Source: a virus. From it: a DNA stretch of 31,980 nucleotides. Below the pieces are notes generated by a model. That model did not search any database. It saw only the letters and a program-made list of their open reading frames with translations, and had not been told where the DNA came from. The DNA is taken from the IMG/VR virus record IMGVR_UViG_3300046722_000051, positions 1 to 31,980 of that record, one strand, 5' to 3'. Each line of letters opens with the position of its first letter. The stretch's first letter is position 1. Positions 1-6,334 of the stretch are shown here, piece by piece. The translations under genes were made by a program, and so were the position numbers.

Positions 1-507
1 GGCCGGCGCCGCGACCGGGATGGCCTCGTCCTTGGCCCGGTTGTTGAAGTCCTCAGCGATGGCATCCAATTCTTCATGTGATGTGGCCTTGGTTTCTGCC
101 GCGGCCCGTTCCCGCTCCAGCCTGGTCAACCTGTCATTCTCGGCCTGCTCGGCCGCGCGCGCTTTCTTGGCCTCGAGCTGCTGAAAGTCTGCTATCAGGT
201 TTGAGATGCGCGATAATTCCTTCTCCAACGGCTCGCGGTATGTCCGGGCCATCTTGTCTATGTCTACCTTTTCCTTGATCTGTTTGCGGCATGTCTCGAC
301 CAGCTTCAACGTGCTGGCGAGCTTGGCCTGGACTGCCACGGCCTGCTTCTGGTCGTCTGCATCGGCTACAGCCAAGACGTTGGCTGATATTTCCAGCAGC
401 ATGGACCGGAGTTGGGGTGCGTGCTCGGTCAGGGCCAGGGTTTGGCCGGACAGAACCATCAGCTCGGTGGAGGATGGTTCGGGTTCGAATAGAGATTTAA
501 TGTTCAT
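1..507 (-). CDS. Coiled-coil early protein, partial (runs off left edge)
   Basis: The frame is open from an ATG at 507 to the window edge (169 codons, no stop), so the C-terminus is missing. After a short N-terminal segment (MNIKSLFEPEPSS) the protein is highly charged and helical. Residues about 75-150 are rich in Lys/Glu/Arg/Ala and look like a long coiled coil. Phage recombination and single-strand-binding operons often hold a protein of this type beside their SSB or annealing protein, and here it follows an SSB-like gene. Its start overlaps the end of the upstream gene by 11 bases, so translational coupling is likely. I cannot assign a biochemical function; a recombination-associated accessory role is inferred from composition and neighbours. 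Confidence 0.72.
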   Translation of the reverse strand, partial: MNIKSLFEPEPSSTELMVLSGQTLALTEHAPQLRSMLLEISANVLAVADADDQKQAVAVQAKLASTLKLVETCRKQIKEKVDIDKMARTYREPLEKELSRISNLIADFQQLEAKKARAAEQAENDRLTRLERERAAAETKATSHEELDAIAEDFNNRAKDEAIPVAAPA

Positions 508-856
508 GATACTGGACCTCGGGCAAACGATCTTTCATGGTTTGAATGATTCGCTCCATTTCGTTCTGGTAAAATTGGTCGAACGTGGCGCTGGTTTGGC
601 CCTGACTTTGTTCCCATTTCCAGACTGCATAATGAACCCCCCGAAGTCTTTGGCTTGGGGTCTTGTGTTCCAAGTCGCCCTTGACCGTGATGAGTTCTTC
701 GGGTGCATCGTCAACGGGCTGGATCAGGAGCCTGACATTCTTGTGGTCCAGTTCCATAAGCGCCACCTTTTCAGGCACCGAAAGTTCAGGTGTGCTGGCC
801 CTGAACCCGATTGAGCCATCTGCCCGGCTGGTGAAGCCGGACAGAATGGAGGGCAT
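497..856 (-). CDS. Conserved phage hypothetical protein beside the SSB-like gene
   Basis: This is a 119-residue protein starting at an ATG (MPSILSGFT) with an AAGG about eight bases upstream; a GTG five codons earlier (871) is the alternative start. The N-terminal half is beta-rich (DHKNVRLLIQPVDDAPEE). The C-terminal half holds the segment KTPSQRLRGVHYAVWKW followed by a helix with FDQFYQNEMERII. I recognise the TPSQRLR...W...FYxxxMExII pattern from small phage proteins in recombination/replication operons, but no function is known to me. It lies six bases after the SSB-like gene and overlaps the coiled-coil gene, so the three probably form one functional set. Confidence 0.7.
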   Translation of the reverse strand: MPSILSGFTSRADGSIGFRASTPELSVPEKVALMELDHKNVRLLIQPVDDAPEELITVKGDLEHKTPSQRLRGVHYAVWKWEQSQGQTSATFDQFYQNEMERIIQTMKDRLPEVQYHEH

Positions 857-877
857 GGTTATGGCCTTCACGATGCC

Positions 878-1321
878 TCAAAACGGGACATCATCAGGAG
901 GTTCGGGGTCCAGCTCTGCTGGATCGGGTTCCTGTTGTCGAGCTGGTGCAGGATTGGCCTTTGCTGGCGCTGGCTTCGTTTGGGCGGCGGGTTTGGGCTG
1001 GTTCCGGGGTGCCCGGACCCTGATTCCGCCCACAAGCTTCCCGCCGAAGCTTACGTTGGGCTCGTCATAGATCACGATTTTCTGGCCGATCCAGTCATCC
1101 GATTCCTCGCTCTTGAAGATTTGGGCACAAATCTGGCCGTTGGTGCTGTTCAGGACCATGGGCTTCTCGCATTCATCGAAGCTCATGCACCAGCGAAGCT
1201 CCTCGGGTGCGCCCTGTTTGGCCACGTTCTCCTGGTGTATGTCTTTGATCGTAACCAACAACCCACGCCCAGCATCAGCCCGGGTTAGGAAGTTGGATTG
1301 TTTCAGTTGGGATACATTCAT
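878..1321 (-). CDS. SSB-like protein with acidic DDVPF C-terminal tip
   Basis: This is a 147-residue protein. Residues 1-105 form a compact beta-rich domain that includes the pattern MVLNSTNGQICAQIF...DDWIGQKIVIYDEPNVSFGGK. That matches a conserved phage family found in single-strand DNA metabolism operons (inference from memory of the family). Residues 106-135 are a Pro/Ala/Lys/Gln-rich linker. The protein ends in EPPDDVPF, closely matching the acidic C-terminal tip of bacterial SSB (DDDIPF in E. coli), which docks DNA-repair partners. The start has an AAAGG upstream. Linker plus tip suggests a phage single-strand DNA-binding protein or an SSB-tip mimic. The fold is not the classic SSB OB-fold sequence, so the family call is tentative. 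Confidence 0.68.
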   Translation of the reverse strand: MNVSQLKQSNFLTRADAGRGLLVTIKDIHQENVAKQGAPEELRWCMSFDECEKPMVLNSTNGQICAQIFKSEESDDWIGQKIVIYDEPNVSFGGKLVGGIRVRAPRNQPKPAAQTKPAPAKANPAPARQQEPDPAELDPEPPDDVPF

Positions 1322-1355
1322 CTACTTACCTTTCTTTGTTCGTGTTCCCGGGTTG

Positions 1356-1532
1356 TTATTGGACCGGAAATTGGTGAGCGCGGGGACGGTTCTTACGGTT
1401 CCGCCCGGTCTGTCCAATGAATCCTGCGGGGCAATTACTCCCGCCCGTATTCATTAAGGGCCACCCGAGTCTATCACCCGCCGTTGTCGGTCGAAACCGA
1501 CAAGTTGGTTCCCGCCTAGGCGCCGCGCTCAT
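1356..1532 (-). CDS. Possible small basic ORF in the gap before the SSB-like gene
   Basis: This 58-codon frame starts with ATG three bases after the stop of the zinc-ribbon gene and ends 34 bases before the SSB-like gene. The product would be strongly basic (many Arg, including the run TGRNRKNRPRAH) with two Cys and no recognisable domain. No convincing Shine-Dalgarno sequence precedes it. The co-directional position in an otherwise gapless operon is the only argument for it. The alternative is that this ~210-base stretch is an untranslated regulatory leader. Confidence 0.25.
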   Translation of the reverse strand: MSAAPRREPTCRFRPTTAGDRLGWPLMNTGGSNCPAGFIGQTGRNRKNRPRAHQFPVQ

Positions 1533-1535
1533 AAA

Positions 1536-1772
1536 TTACTTAAATCGTCTCTGGGCCAGCTCCGCCTTGCGTTCCGCCAGCGCCTCATCATGGCTCTGCT
1601 CAATATCGGCCTTGTCATACGCAGCCAAGAACTGTTCCTCGGCCTCAAGCATCGTCTCGCCCTGGCCCTGGGCTTGGTTCGCGCAGGAGACGGTGCCGCA
1701 GCGGACCATGTAGGTGTTCTGATCCATTTGATACCAGGACCAGACGGGGCGGGAGCAGGTTGGACAAGTCAT
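1536..1772 (-). CDS. Small zinc-ribbon protein
   Basis: This is a 78-residue protein. The N-terminus carries a four-Cys zinc-ribbon-like arrangement, CPTC at residues 3-6 and C25/C30 in VRCGTVSC. A charged helical tail follows (MLEAEEQFLAAYDKADIEQ). The layout resembles Lar-type and other small zinc-ribbon phage proteins, but the family is not certain. The start overlaps the upstream stop in an ATGA, indicating translational coupling. The role is unknown; single zinc ribbons of this size usually bind nucleic acid or protein partners. Confidence 0.65.
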   Translation of the reverse strand: MTCPTCSRPVWSWYQMDQNTYMVRCGTVSCANQAQGQGETMLEAEEQFLAAYDKADIEQSHDEALAERKAELAQRRFK

Positions 1773-2050
1773 AGACTTTTCAATATCCGAATGGCCTTGC
1801 CAGCGGTAACTGTCGTTCTGTTTTTTCCCTTCACCCTATTCCAAAACCGATCATGGAATGGGAATGGTTGCCCCGGAATGCCCGTCATCGTCCCGCCAAT
1901 GCCAACGACATGTTTCGACTTCCTGTGTTTGAATCTGTGGAATTGAGTAAACAGGCACCCGCATTCGGATAAGTTAAACCAGCTAAAGTCCTTAGTGGCT
2001 TTGAATCGTTTCAACCAGACAATAACTTGCTTGGGGGTGTATGGTTTCAT
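1769..2050 (-). CDS. Small basic protein of unknown function
   Basis: This is a 93-residue basic protein beginning MKPYTPKQVIVWLKRF. I chose the ATG at 2050 because GAGGGGGA sits immediately before it and the ATG overlaps the stop of the XRE-type gene (ATGA); a longer in-frame start at 2107 would lie inside that gene. The mid-region is rich in aromatics, His and Gly (FHRFKHRKSKHVVGIGGT). I recognise no family. Its tight coupling to the repressor-like gene upstream and the zinc-ribbon gene downstream suggests a small early accessory protein. Confidence 0.6.
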   Translation of the reverse strand: MKPYTPKQVIVWLKRFKATKDFSWFNLSECGCLFTQFHRFKHRKSKHVVGIGGTMTGIPGQPFPFHDRFWNRVKGKNRTTVTAGKAIRILKSL

Positions 2051-2280
2051 TTCCCCCTCACTTTCTTTAGCGCAGCGCGGACGCGGGCCATGGCGTTCTT
2101 GTTCCATGATGTAAGCCCTCGTTCAAGCTGGCTCATGTAAGCCGGGGACCAGCCGCAGGCTTTGGCCAATGCACGCAGTTTAATGTCGCACCGCTCACGT
2201 TCCTGCCTGACCAGCTTTCCGGTCACACGATGGTTTATCTTTTCCACTTCATCAATGTAGGTTGAAAGGATCAAACTCAT
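2047..2280 (-). CDS. XRE/Cro-type helix-turn-helix regulator
   Basis: This is a 77-residue protein with a single helix-turn-helix domain over residues about 22-70. The pattern LVRQERERCDIKLRALAKACGWSPAYMSQLERG matches the XRE/Cro/C1 family: LRALAKACGWS is helix 2 and the turn, and PAYMSQLERG is the recognition helix. The small size and lack of a dimerisation or peptidase domain fit a Cro-like or accessory transcription factor rather than a CI repressor. It follows an 87-base gap that may hold its own promoter and sits mid-operon, so it could tune downstream early genes. Its target operator is not identifiable from sequence alone. Confidence 0.78.
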   Translation of the reverse strand: MSLILSTYIDEVEKINHRVTGKLVRQERERCDIKLRALAKACGWSPAYMSQLERGLTSWNKNAMARVRAALKKVRGK

Positions 2281-2367
2281 GTGAATGATGTTTACTTGAT
2301 AAGGTTGCAGCCGTCAAGGATTTATTTCCAACAATCTGCGAAGGCGGTTATGCCTGGCATTGTGGCG

Positions 2368-2604
2368 TCATTGGTCCAGCCTTTGAATCGCCCTCTCGAT
2401 CAAGCGCCAGGCGAGTTGGTTGAAATCCCTTTCGATAAGCAACTGTTTGGATTCCATCTGCTCAAGCGTTTTACCTAATGCCTGCTTGCAATTCAATAAG
2501 GCTCGCGCCCTCTCCAAATCCTCGCGGATCGCCTTGCGCCGGGCGATGATGGCGCGGGTTAGGTCAGTGATCTCCTCTTGGCCTGCGTTGGGTGGGGTGG
2601 TCAT
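2368..2604 (-). CDS. Small helical coiled-coil protein
   Basis: This is a 78-residue protein that is almost entirely alpha-helical and charged after a short Pro/Asn N-terminus (MTTPPNAGQEE). The helical run continues from ITDLTRAIIARRKAIRED to the C-terminal ERAIQRLDQ, with heptad-like spacing of Leu/Ile. No family is recognised. It starts four bases after the methyltransferase stop, so it is probably co-translated with the modification cassette. It might be an adaptor for that cassette or an unrelated small early protein. Confidence 0.6.
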   Translation of the reverse strand: MTTPPNAGQEEITDLTRAIIARRKAIREDLERARALLNCKQALGKTLEQMESKQLLIERDFNQLAWRLIERAIQRLDQ

Positions 2605-2608
2605 GGGG

Positions 2609-4039
2609 TTATAGCCTCCCTATCGGCGCGTAAAGGTCTTTGATTCTGCAAATATCACCCTTGTAAGCAACGATGATCTTTTGTTCTCGTTTGGGGAACT
2701 TGCGATAGTTCAGAGTCTTCTTGGCGTGGGCCAGCCGAGTGAATTCACATTCGAGGTAGGTAATCTTATTATAAACCGAAAGGCCATGCTCTTTGAAGAA
2801 AAGTTCCGTTTCGGCCTCGGAACAGTAATATGCCCCGTCTTTGTCCCGGCTGTCGCCAGTCATCACCACGAAGAAGCAATTATCATTCAGCCGATCAATG
2901 GCGATTTTGTATCCAGCGAAAAGCGCAGCACTGAACTTGTCGTAAGTGCTGAAAGTGTTCAGTTCTCCGGGGGGAGGGTTTCCGTCGTAATCAAGATATT
3001 CCTCGACCTTGTAATAAGGCGGGCAGGTGAACACCAGATCGAATCTTCCTTCCGGCTCATAGGTGGAGCTGTCGCTCTGTATCCAAGTGGAATCAAAGTC
3101 GCTGCAGAGCTTGTTATTTGCATCGCACTGGTTCTGCCTCAATTCGCTGGCCACGTATTCATAGCCATACGATCCAGCGACAAATCCAAACTGAACACCT
3201 CCGCCGAATGGATTGTAAATTCTCCGTCCGCGTTCTGGAATGAAGAATCGCAACACCACTTCACAAGCGACAGGATCAAGAACGGAAGCATTCCCGTTGT
3301 GCGCTTTTGTCTTGGCCTCAACCTCGCCAGCATCATTTATAAATCGCTTGGTGTTTACGATGTTGGAGTAGCCATTCTCCCCCTGCCAGCAACCGTCTCG
3401 CGTGGCATATGTCGGATTCTTGATGCCTTTCTTTTCGCCAACAGCTTCGATCTTCTCATTCCACTCCCGCTTCAACCGCAGCCAATCTCCTTTGGTTGTG
3501 TTCCAGACGTTTGTCATTGTGATATGCGCCAGAAGTTTCATCCGCACGGCGGACAAGTCGCCCAGGACCATGTAATGAAACCCGGACATTTTCAGATAGG
3601 TGACAAATCCAAGGCTCTCGAATAATTCCGGGGTCTCGAATTTGCTCTTCGGGTCGGTGGTGATGATTGCTGGGTAGCCCTCCGTGTTATGTTCAACCAC
3701 AGCCTCAACCATCTGTCTGTAAAGTGCGGGCGTGAAGTGCTGCGGTGAGATCACCGATTGCAACAAGCAAAACTCTTTAACGACATGATTCTTCTGGAAT
3801 GTCATAAAGCCAGCGAATTGACCGTCCACTTTTAACACTACGGCGGAATGAATCTGCATGTTCTTGCGAGCGGCTCGCATCGCAATGCCGTCCTCGATTG
3901 CGAGCTTGGCTATCTGATTTTCAAATCCAGATCCGATCACACTCGGCACGCAGAGAAATTCCGCCTGCGTCTTAATCAGGTCTAGCTGTTCGCGGGTCTT
4001 AGAGCGCGAGTGTTTTTTGTCTGGCGTTTCTATTTTCAT
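2609..4039 (-). CDS. GNAT-like domain fused to an N6/N4-type DNA amino-methyltransferase
   Basis: This is a 476-residue protein with two apparent parts. Residues about 60-160 look like a GNAT acyltransferase-type domain: beta strands AVVLKVDGQFAGFMTF, a helix RQMVEAVVEH, and the typical C-terminal signature ELFESLGFVTYLKMSGFHYMV. Residues about 250-465 are a Rossmann methyltransferase with an AdoMet-binding loop (NPFGGGVQFG, 276-285) and a catalytic TCPPYY (338-343) of the amino-methyltransferase (S/T/D)PP(Y/F) type. Motif I precedes motif IV. The start overlaps the radical-SAM-like gene by 41 bases. Likely role: modification of phage DNA, probably adenine or cytosine amino groups. The GNAT part recalls Mu Mom, a GNAT-fold enzyme that hypermodifies adenine, but that link is inference. 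The methyltransferase call is firm; the GNAT call is moderate. Confidence 0.8.
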   Translation of the reverse strand: MKIETPDKKHSRSKTREQLDLIKTQAEFLCVPSVIGSGFENQIAKLAIEDGIAMRAARKNMQIHSAVVLKVDGQFAGFMTFQKNHVVKEFCLLQSVISPQHFTPALYRQMVEAVVEHNTEGYPAIITTDPKSKFETPELFESLGFVTYLKMSGFHYMVLGDLSAVRMKLLAHITMTNVWNTTKGDWLRLKREWNEKIEAVGEKKGIKNPTYATRDGCWQGENGYSNIVNTKRFINDAGEVEAKTKAHNGNASVLDPVACEVVLRFFIPERGRRIYNPFGGGVQFGFVAGSYGYEYVASELRQNQCDANNKLCSDFDSTWIQSDSSTYEPEGRFDLVFTCPPYYKVEEYLDYDGNPPPGELNTFSTYDKFSAALFAGYKIAIDRLNDNCFFVVMTGDSRDKDGAYYCSEAETELFFKEHGLSVYNKITYLECEFTRLAHAKKTLNYRKFPKREQKIIVAYKGDICRIKDLYAPIGRL

Positions 4040-4874
4040 ATGTGGGCTTGTTCGGGTTGGTTAATGCAGGAGAGCCATTGTGACTTCCTGCGATTGCGTT
4101 TTGACCCACCAAAGTCACCCCGCAAACGTCCGGGCAATGAGAGCAATGGCCAAGGTAGGTAGAATTGTTTGAGAGCGAAACCGCTCTGACAGACTCCAAA
4201 TCTTTAACCGCCGTCAGTTTGATTATGCCGCCGACTACCAGGGAATGATTCTTTGGGACGCGCAAGGGATTATCAATGGTCGGGTGCAATCGGAATAACT
4301 CGTCCTGAACCGCAGCCATCCGTGCGCCGTCTGGATTAGCCCGAATGAAATCACAGGAAACAATCCGCGCAATGCTGTCACCCCCAGAGAGTTTAAATCG
4401 GTAGAACTCACGCTTTCGATAGGCAAGCTCGGCGGCCGTGTCCAGTGCGGAAATGGAAGTGTTCAGAACCGTTCGGCAGGCAACGAGCCTTTTAACCTGC
4501 GCGTCACTTAGCCGCATCCAGTGTTTTGTAATTACAACTGGTCGGGCGAAATCTGCGAGCCATTCGATTGTATCAACGGTTTCCTCCCAGTCGTGGCAAG
4601 GATCGCCCATTGTTCCGACCCGGAAGAAACCATGCGGAGAATTGGCAACCGCTCTCTCAATTGCCCTGGCTTGCGTCTTTGAGTGAACCTTGCGCGTGAC
4701 TGCGACGGTAAAATCTATGCCACGAAATTTGGCTATGTTAGCCGCGTAGCATCCATCGTAACAGCCAGCAGCGGGCCGCGCTGCCATGCCAGCGGTGCAA
4801 CCTTTGACCGTATCAACATCAAAAACACCTTTGGAATTAAGCGTTGCGGTCAAGACGTTTGAGAATTGGCGCAT
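3999..4874 (-). CDS. Cys-rich radical-SAM-like phage protein (Gp37/Gp68- or GP88-like)
   Basis: This is a 291-residue protein. The N-terminus carries GCT at residues 25-27 and GCYDGCYA at 37-44, giving Cys 26, 38 and 42. The spacing resembles the GCT...GC..CYA signature of phage Gp37/Gp68 (DUF5131) and GP88 families, which are considered radical-SAM-like. Later segments fit a partial TIM barrel: RVGTMGDPCHDWEET (85-99), PVVITKHW and NTSISALD. A second cluster, CSHCPDVC (Cys 244, 247, 251), lies near the C-terminus. The canonical CX3CX2C is not intact, since the first set is CX11CX3C. GAGGTGAA precedes the ATG. It is coupled to the GNAT-methyltransferase gene, so I infer an Fe-S or metal enzyme acting in nucleic-acid modification. 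Reaction and substrate are unknown. Confidence 0.62.
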   Translation of the reverse strand: MRQFSNVLTATLNSKGVFDVDTVKGCTAGMAARPAAGCYDGCYAANIAKFRGIDFTVAVTRKVHSKTQARAIERAVANSPHGFFRVGTMGDPCHDWEETVDTIEWLADFARPVVITKHWMRLSDAQVKRLVACRTVLNTSISALDTAAELAYRKREFYRFKLSGGDSIARIVSCDFIRANPDGARMAAVQDELFRLHPTIDNPLRVPKNHSLVVGGIIKLTAVKDLESVRAVSLSNNSTYLGHCSHCPDVCGVTLVGQNAIAGSHNGSPALTNPNKPTYENRNARQKTLAL

Positions 4875-5032
4875 GGGTTCACCTCAACGAGAACAACTCT
4901 CGGGTTTTTGTAGATCAACGAAATCTTCTGGCGATAATGGCCGGCCCGAATATGGCGCCACACGGTTCTGGTGGATCGCGAGCACCTAACGGATTCTTCG
5001 TGCAGAAATTGTTTTAGTGGGATGGGTTTCAT
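4850..5032 (-). CDS. Small excisionase-like helix-turn-helix protein
   Basis: This is a 60-residue basic protein. Residues about 14-50 (VRCSRSTRTVWRHIRAGHY followed by a short beta wing, ISLIYKNPRVVLVEV) resemble the winged helix of AlpA/excisionase/MerR-like proteins, in which an (S/T)xxTVxRxIxxG helix contacts DNA. The start overlaps the stop of the helicase loader (ATGA) and the end overlaps the radical-SAM-like start by 25 bases. A DNA-binding regulatory or architectural role is likely. True excisionase activity is not implied, because no integrase is seen in the window. Confidence 0.55.
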   Translation of the reverse strand: MKPIPLKQFLHEESVRCSRSTRTVWRHIRAGHYRQKISLIYKNPRVVLVEVNPCANSQTS

Positions 5033-5727
5033 TGTGAGTTGTAGTCAGGGACATCAGCGAGCGAGACATGGCGGGCATTGCGAAGGAACCGGCTGGCTAT
5101 GCGGCGCTCAAACTTGGATTCCCATGATTCAGGCGGGACATTGGTTGTGATGACTGTCCACTTGGCAACCCGCCGCTCGAGGATCAGATACAGCTTTTCC
5201 ATTCCTGCCCTGCTCGGATCGTGTTCGGCGCCGATGTCATCAATCACCAGCAGCGAAACCGGCATCATTTCCTGAACCAGATACCAGTTGCCCTCTTTGA
5301 ACCTGTCAACGGTGGTGGGCCAATGGACGAACATGGTGTCTGCCAGCCTCATTTCGCCATCGTCACTGATTACGAGGGGAATCCTCATGGCCAGCCTGGA
5401 TGCCCAGTTGTGGATCGCCTTGGCGGAATGGCTCTTCCCGGTGCCGTTCTCGCCTGAGATGATCATCCGGTAGCCGCTACTCGGCCGCTTTGCGTAGTTC
5501 GCGCAGAAGCTCCAGACCTCGTTCTGTAGCCGGGCCAAGAGCGGGTGGTGGGGGTTCAACCTTAGCCACTTGTCCAACCAGGCTTGCTTCTGACTCTTTT
5601 GCTTGTCGGTCAATGAGTCGTCTGGCGGCGGCTCCATAATCCGTCGGGCCGATGGTAATTCCAACGTTTCTAGGATTTGGCTGATTGGCTTTGTTCGATC
5701 CGGTTCCGGTGTATTTTCCGTTAGCAT
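5029..5727 (-). CDS. DnaC/IstB-like AAA+ helicase loader
   Basis: This is a 232-residue AAA+ ATPase. Walker A is SGENGTGKS (residues 91-99), Walker B is LVIDD followed by IGAE (160-167), sensor I is ITTN (193-196), and an Arg-finger-type segment ERRIASRFL lies near 207-215. This order and size match DnaC/phage helicase loaders, which deliver the replicative helicase to the initiator-bound origin. I chose the ATG at 5727, preceded by AAAAGGA; the TTG at 5760 lacks support. The first ~84 residues, including the presumed helicase-contacting region, are encoded out of frame inside the 3' end of the initiator gene (251 bases of overlap). Starting later would remove the strand leading into the P-loop, so the overlap is probably real. 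Confidence 0.85.
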   Translation of the reverse strand: MLTENTPEPDRTKPISQILETLELPSARRIMEPPPDDSLTDKQKSQKQAWLDKWLRLNPHHPLLARLQNEVWSFCANYAKRPSSGYRMIISGENGTGKSHSAKAIHNWASRLAMRIPLVISDDGEMRLADTMFVHWPTTVDRFKEGNWYLVQEMMPVSLLVIDDIGAEHDPSRAGMEKLYLILERRVAKWTVITTNVPPESWESKFERRIASRFLRNARHVSLADVPDYNSQ

Positions 5728-6334
5728 AGTTCCTTTTCCAGTTGCGTGCAGCAGCCTCAAAGCTGCGCATCGGGTTTCTGCCTACTTTCCAACCGTTTGA
5801 CTCGTAGAAATCAAAAAACTTCTCGGCCTCCTCCTGGGGCAAACCAGCTTTGACGAACCAGAGGCGCACTTGTTCGGCTGTCGGCTTCTCAAACGCCTTT
5901 TTAGTCTCTGCCCGAATGGGCACACTCTTAGGCGAGGGCGAGGGCGAGGGCGAGGGCGAGGGCGAGGGAGGCGAACATTTGTTAACATTTGTTAACATTT
6001 GTTCGGGAGCGGCTGGATATTTACTGACTGTCCTTGCATGTTCTTTCCATTTAAGCACTTGCAAGTATTTGGTTCCGTCCACCTCATAAAGCACGATCTC
6101 TCTTTTGCTAACAAGTGTTTGCAAGGCGATAACAATTGTTTGCACGGGTATCTCATTGCCATCTGGATCGCCTAAAGGGAAAGCCTCACTCCTGACCAAC
6201 ATCGGCTCGGCTTCGAGTCTGCCGTAATCATCCACCAAGGTTAGCAGGCGGATAAATAGGCTCTGGCTTAGATAGTCGCAGCGATTGAATCGGAGGCTCG
6301 TACGGACGCCTGGCCTGAGAAAGCGTTGGGGCAT
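5477..6334 (-). CDS. Phage replication initiator / replisome organiser
   Basis: This is a 285-residue protein. The N-terminal ~105 residues (MPQRFLRPGVRTSLRFNR...LFIRLLTLVDDYGRLEAEP...RSEAFPL) match the winged-helix N-domain of phage replisome organisers, typically FLxxLxxxADDxGRxxADPxLLR. A low-complexity Pro-Ser linker follows, then a C-terminal domain with FFDFYESNGWKVGRNPMRSFEAAARNWKRNYANGKY, common in phage DnaD-like or O-like initiators. I prefer the ATG at 6334 over the GTG at 6466, because the extra 44 residues look non-coding and the family starts near the conserved segment. It directly precedes and overlaps the helicase loader, giving an O/P-like pair. The gene carries an AACAnnTGTT repeat array, which suggests an internal origin. 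Confidence 0.8.
   Translation of the reverse strand: MPQRFLRPGVRTSLRFNRCDYLSQSLFIRLLTLVDDYGRLEAEPMLVRSEAFPLGDPDGNEIPVQTIVIALQTLVSKREIVLYEVDGTKYLQVLKWKEHARTVSKYPAAPEQMLTNVNKCSPPSPSPSPSPSPSPKSVPIRAETKKAFEKPTAEQVRLWFVKAGLPQEEAEKFFDFYESNGWKVGRNPMRSFEAAARNWKRNYANGKYTGTGSNKANQPNPRNVGITIGPTDYGAAARRLIDRQAKESEASLVGQVAKVEPPPPALGPATERGLELLRELRKAAE
5931..5966. repeat. Six tandem GGCGAG hexamers
   Basis: Six perfect copies of GGCGAG read on the plus strand (CTCGCC on the coding strand). In the initiator frame they encode a Ser-Pro dipeptide run that joins the N- and C-terminal domains. Copy-number change would keep the frame and only lengthen or shorten the linker. Confidence 0.95.
5974..6003. repeat. 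Three tandem AACATTTGTT decamers (iteron-like)
   Basis: Three exact, contiguous copies lie at 5974-5983, 5984-5993 and 5994-6003, inside the initiator coding region. The 10-base period is not a multiple of three, so each copy is read in a different frame (peptide QMLTNVNKC). The repetition is therefore kept at the DNA level rather than the protein level. Two related sites follow within 140 bases. Confidence 0.9.
6110..6140. repeat. Two further AACAnnTGTT sites, each followed by TGCA
   Basis: AACAAGTGTT at 6110-6119 and AACAATTGTT at 6131-6140 share the consensus of the tandem decamers, and each is followed by TGCA. The second is a perfect 10-base palindrome. Both are read in the same frame and encode QTLV and QTIV, so protein-level similarity could also explain this pair. 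Confidence 0.7.

Noticed and set aside
206-814. 202-residue plus-strand frame across the left end
   Set aside because: It lies opposite two minus-strand genes that show consistent overlaps and conserved patterns.
2681-3625. 314-residue plus-strand frame opposite the methyltransferase
   Set aside because: It mirrors the coding strand of a gene with clear methyltransferase motifs, has no recognisable domain, and runs against the direction of a continuous operon.
5728-5760. TTG start for the helicase loader
   Set aside because: The ATG at 5727 has an AAAAGGA upstream, while the TTG has no ribosome-binding site.
5974-6003. CRISPR-like array
   Set aside because: The repeats are 10 bases, contiguous, without spacers, and lie inside a coding gene.
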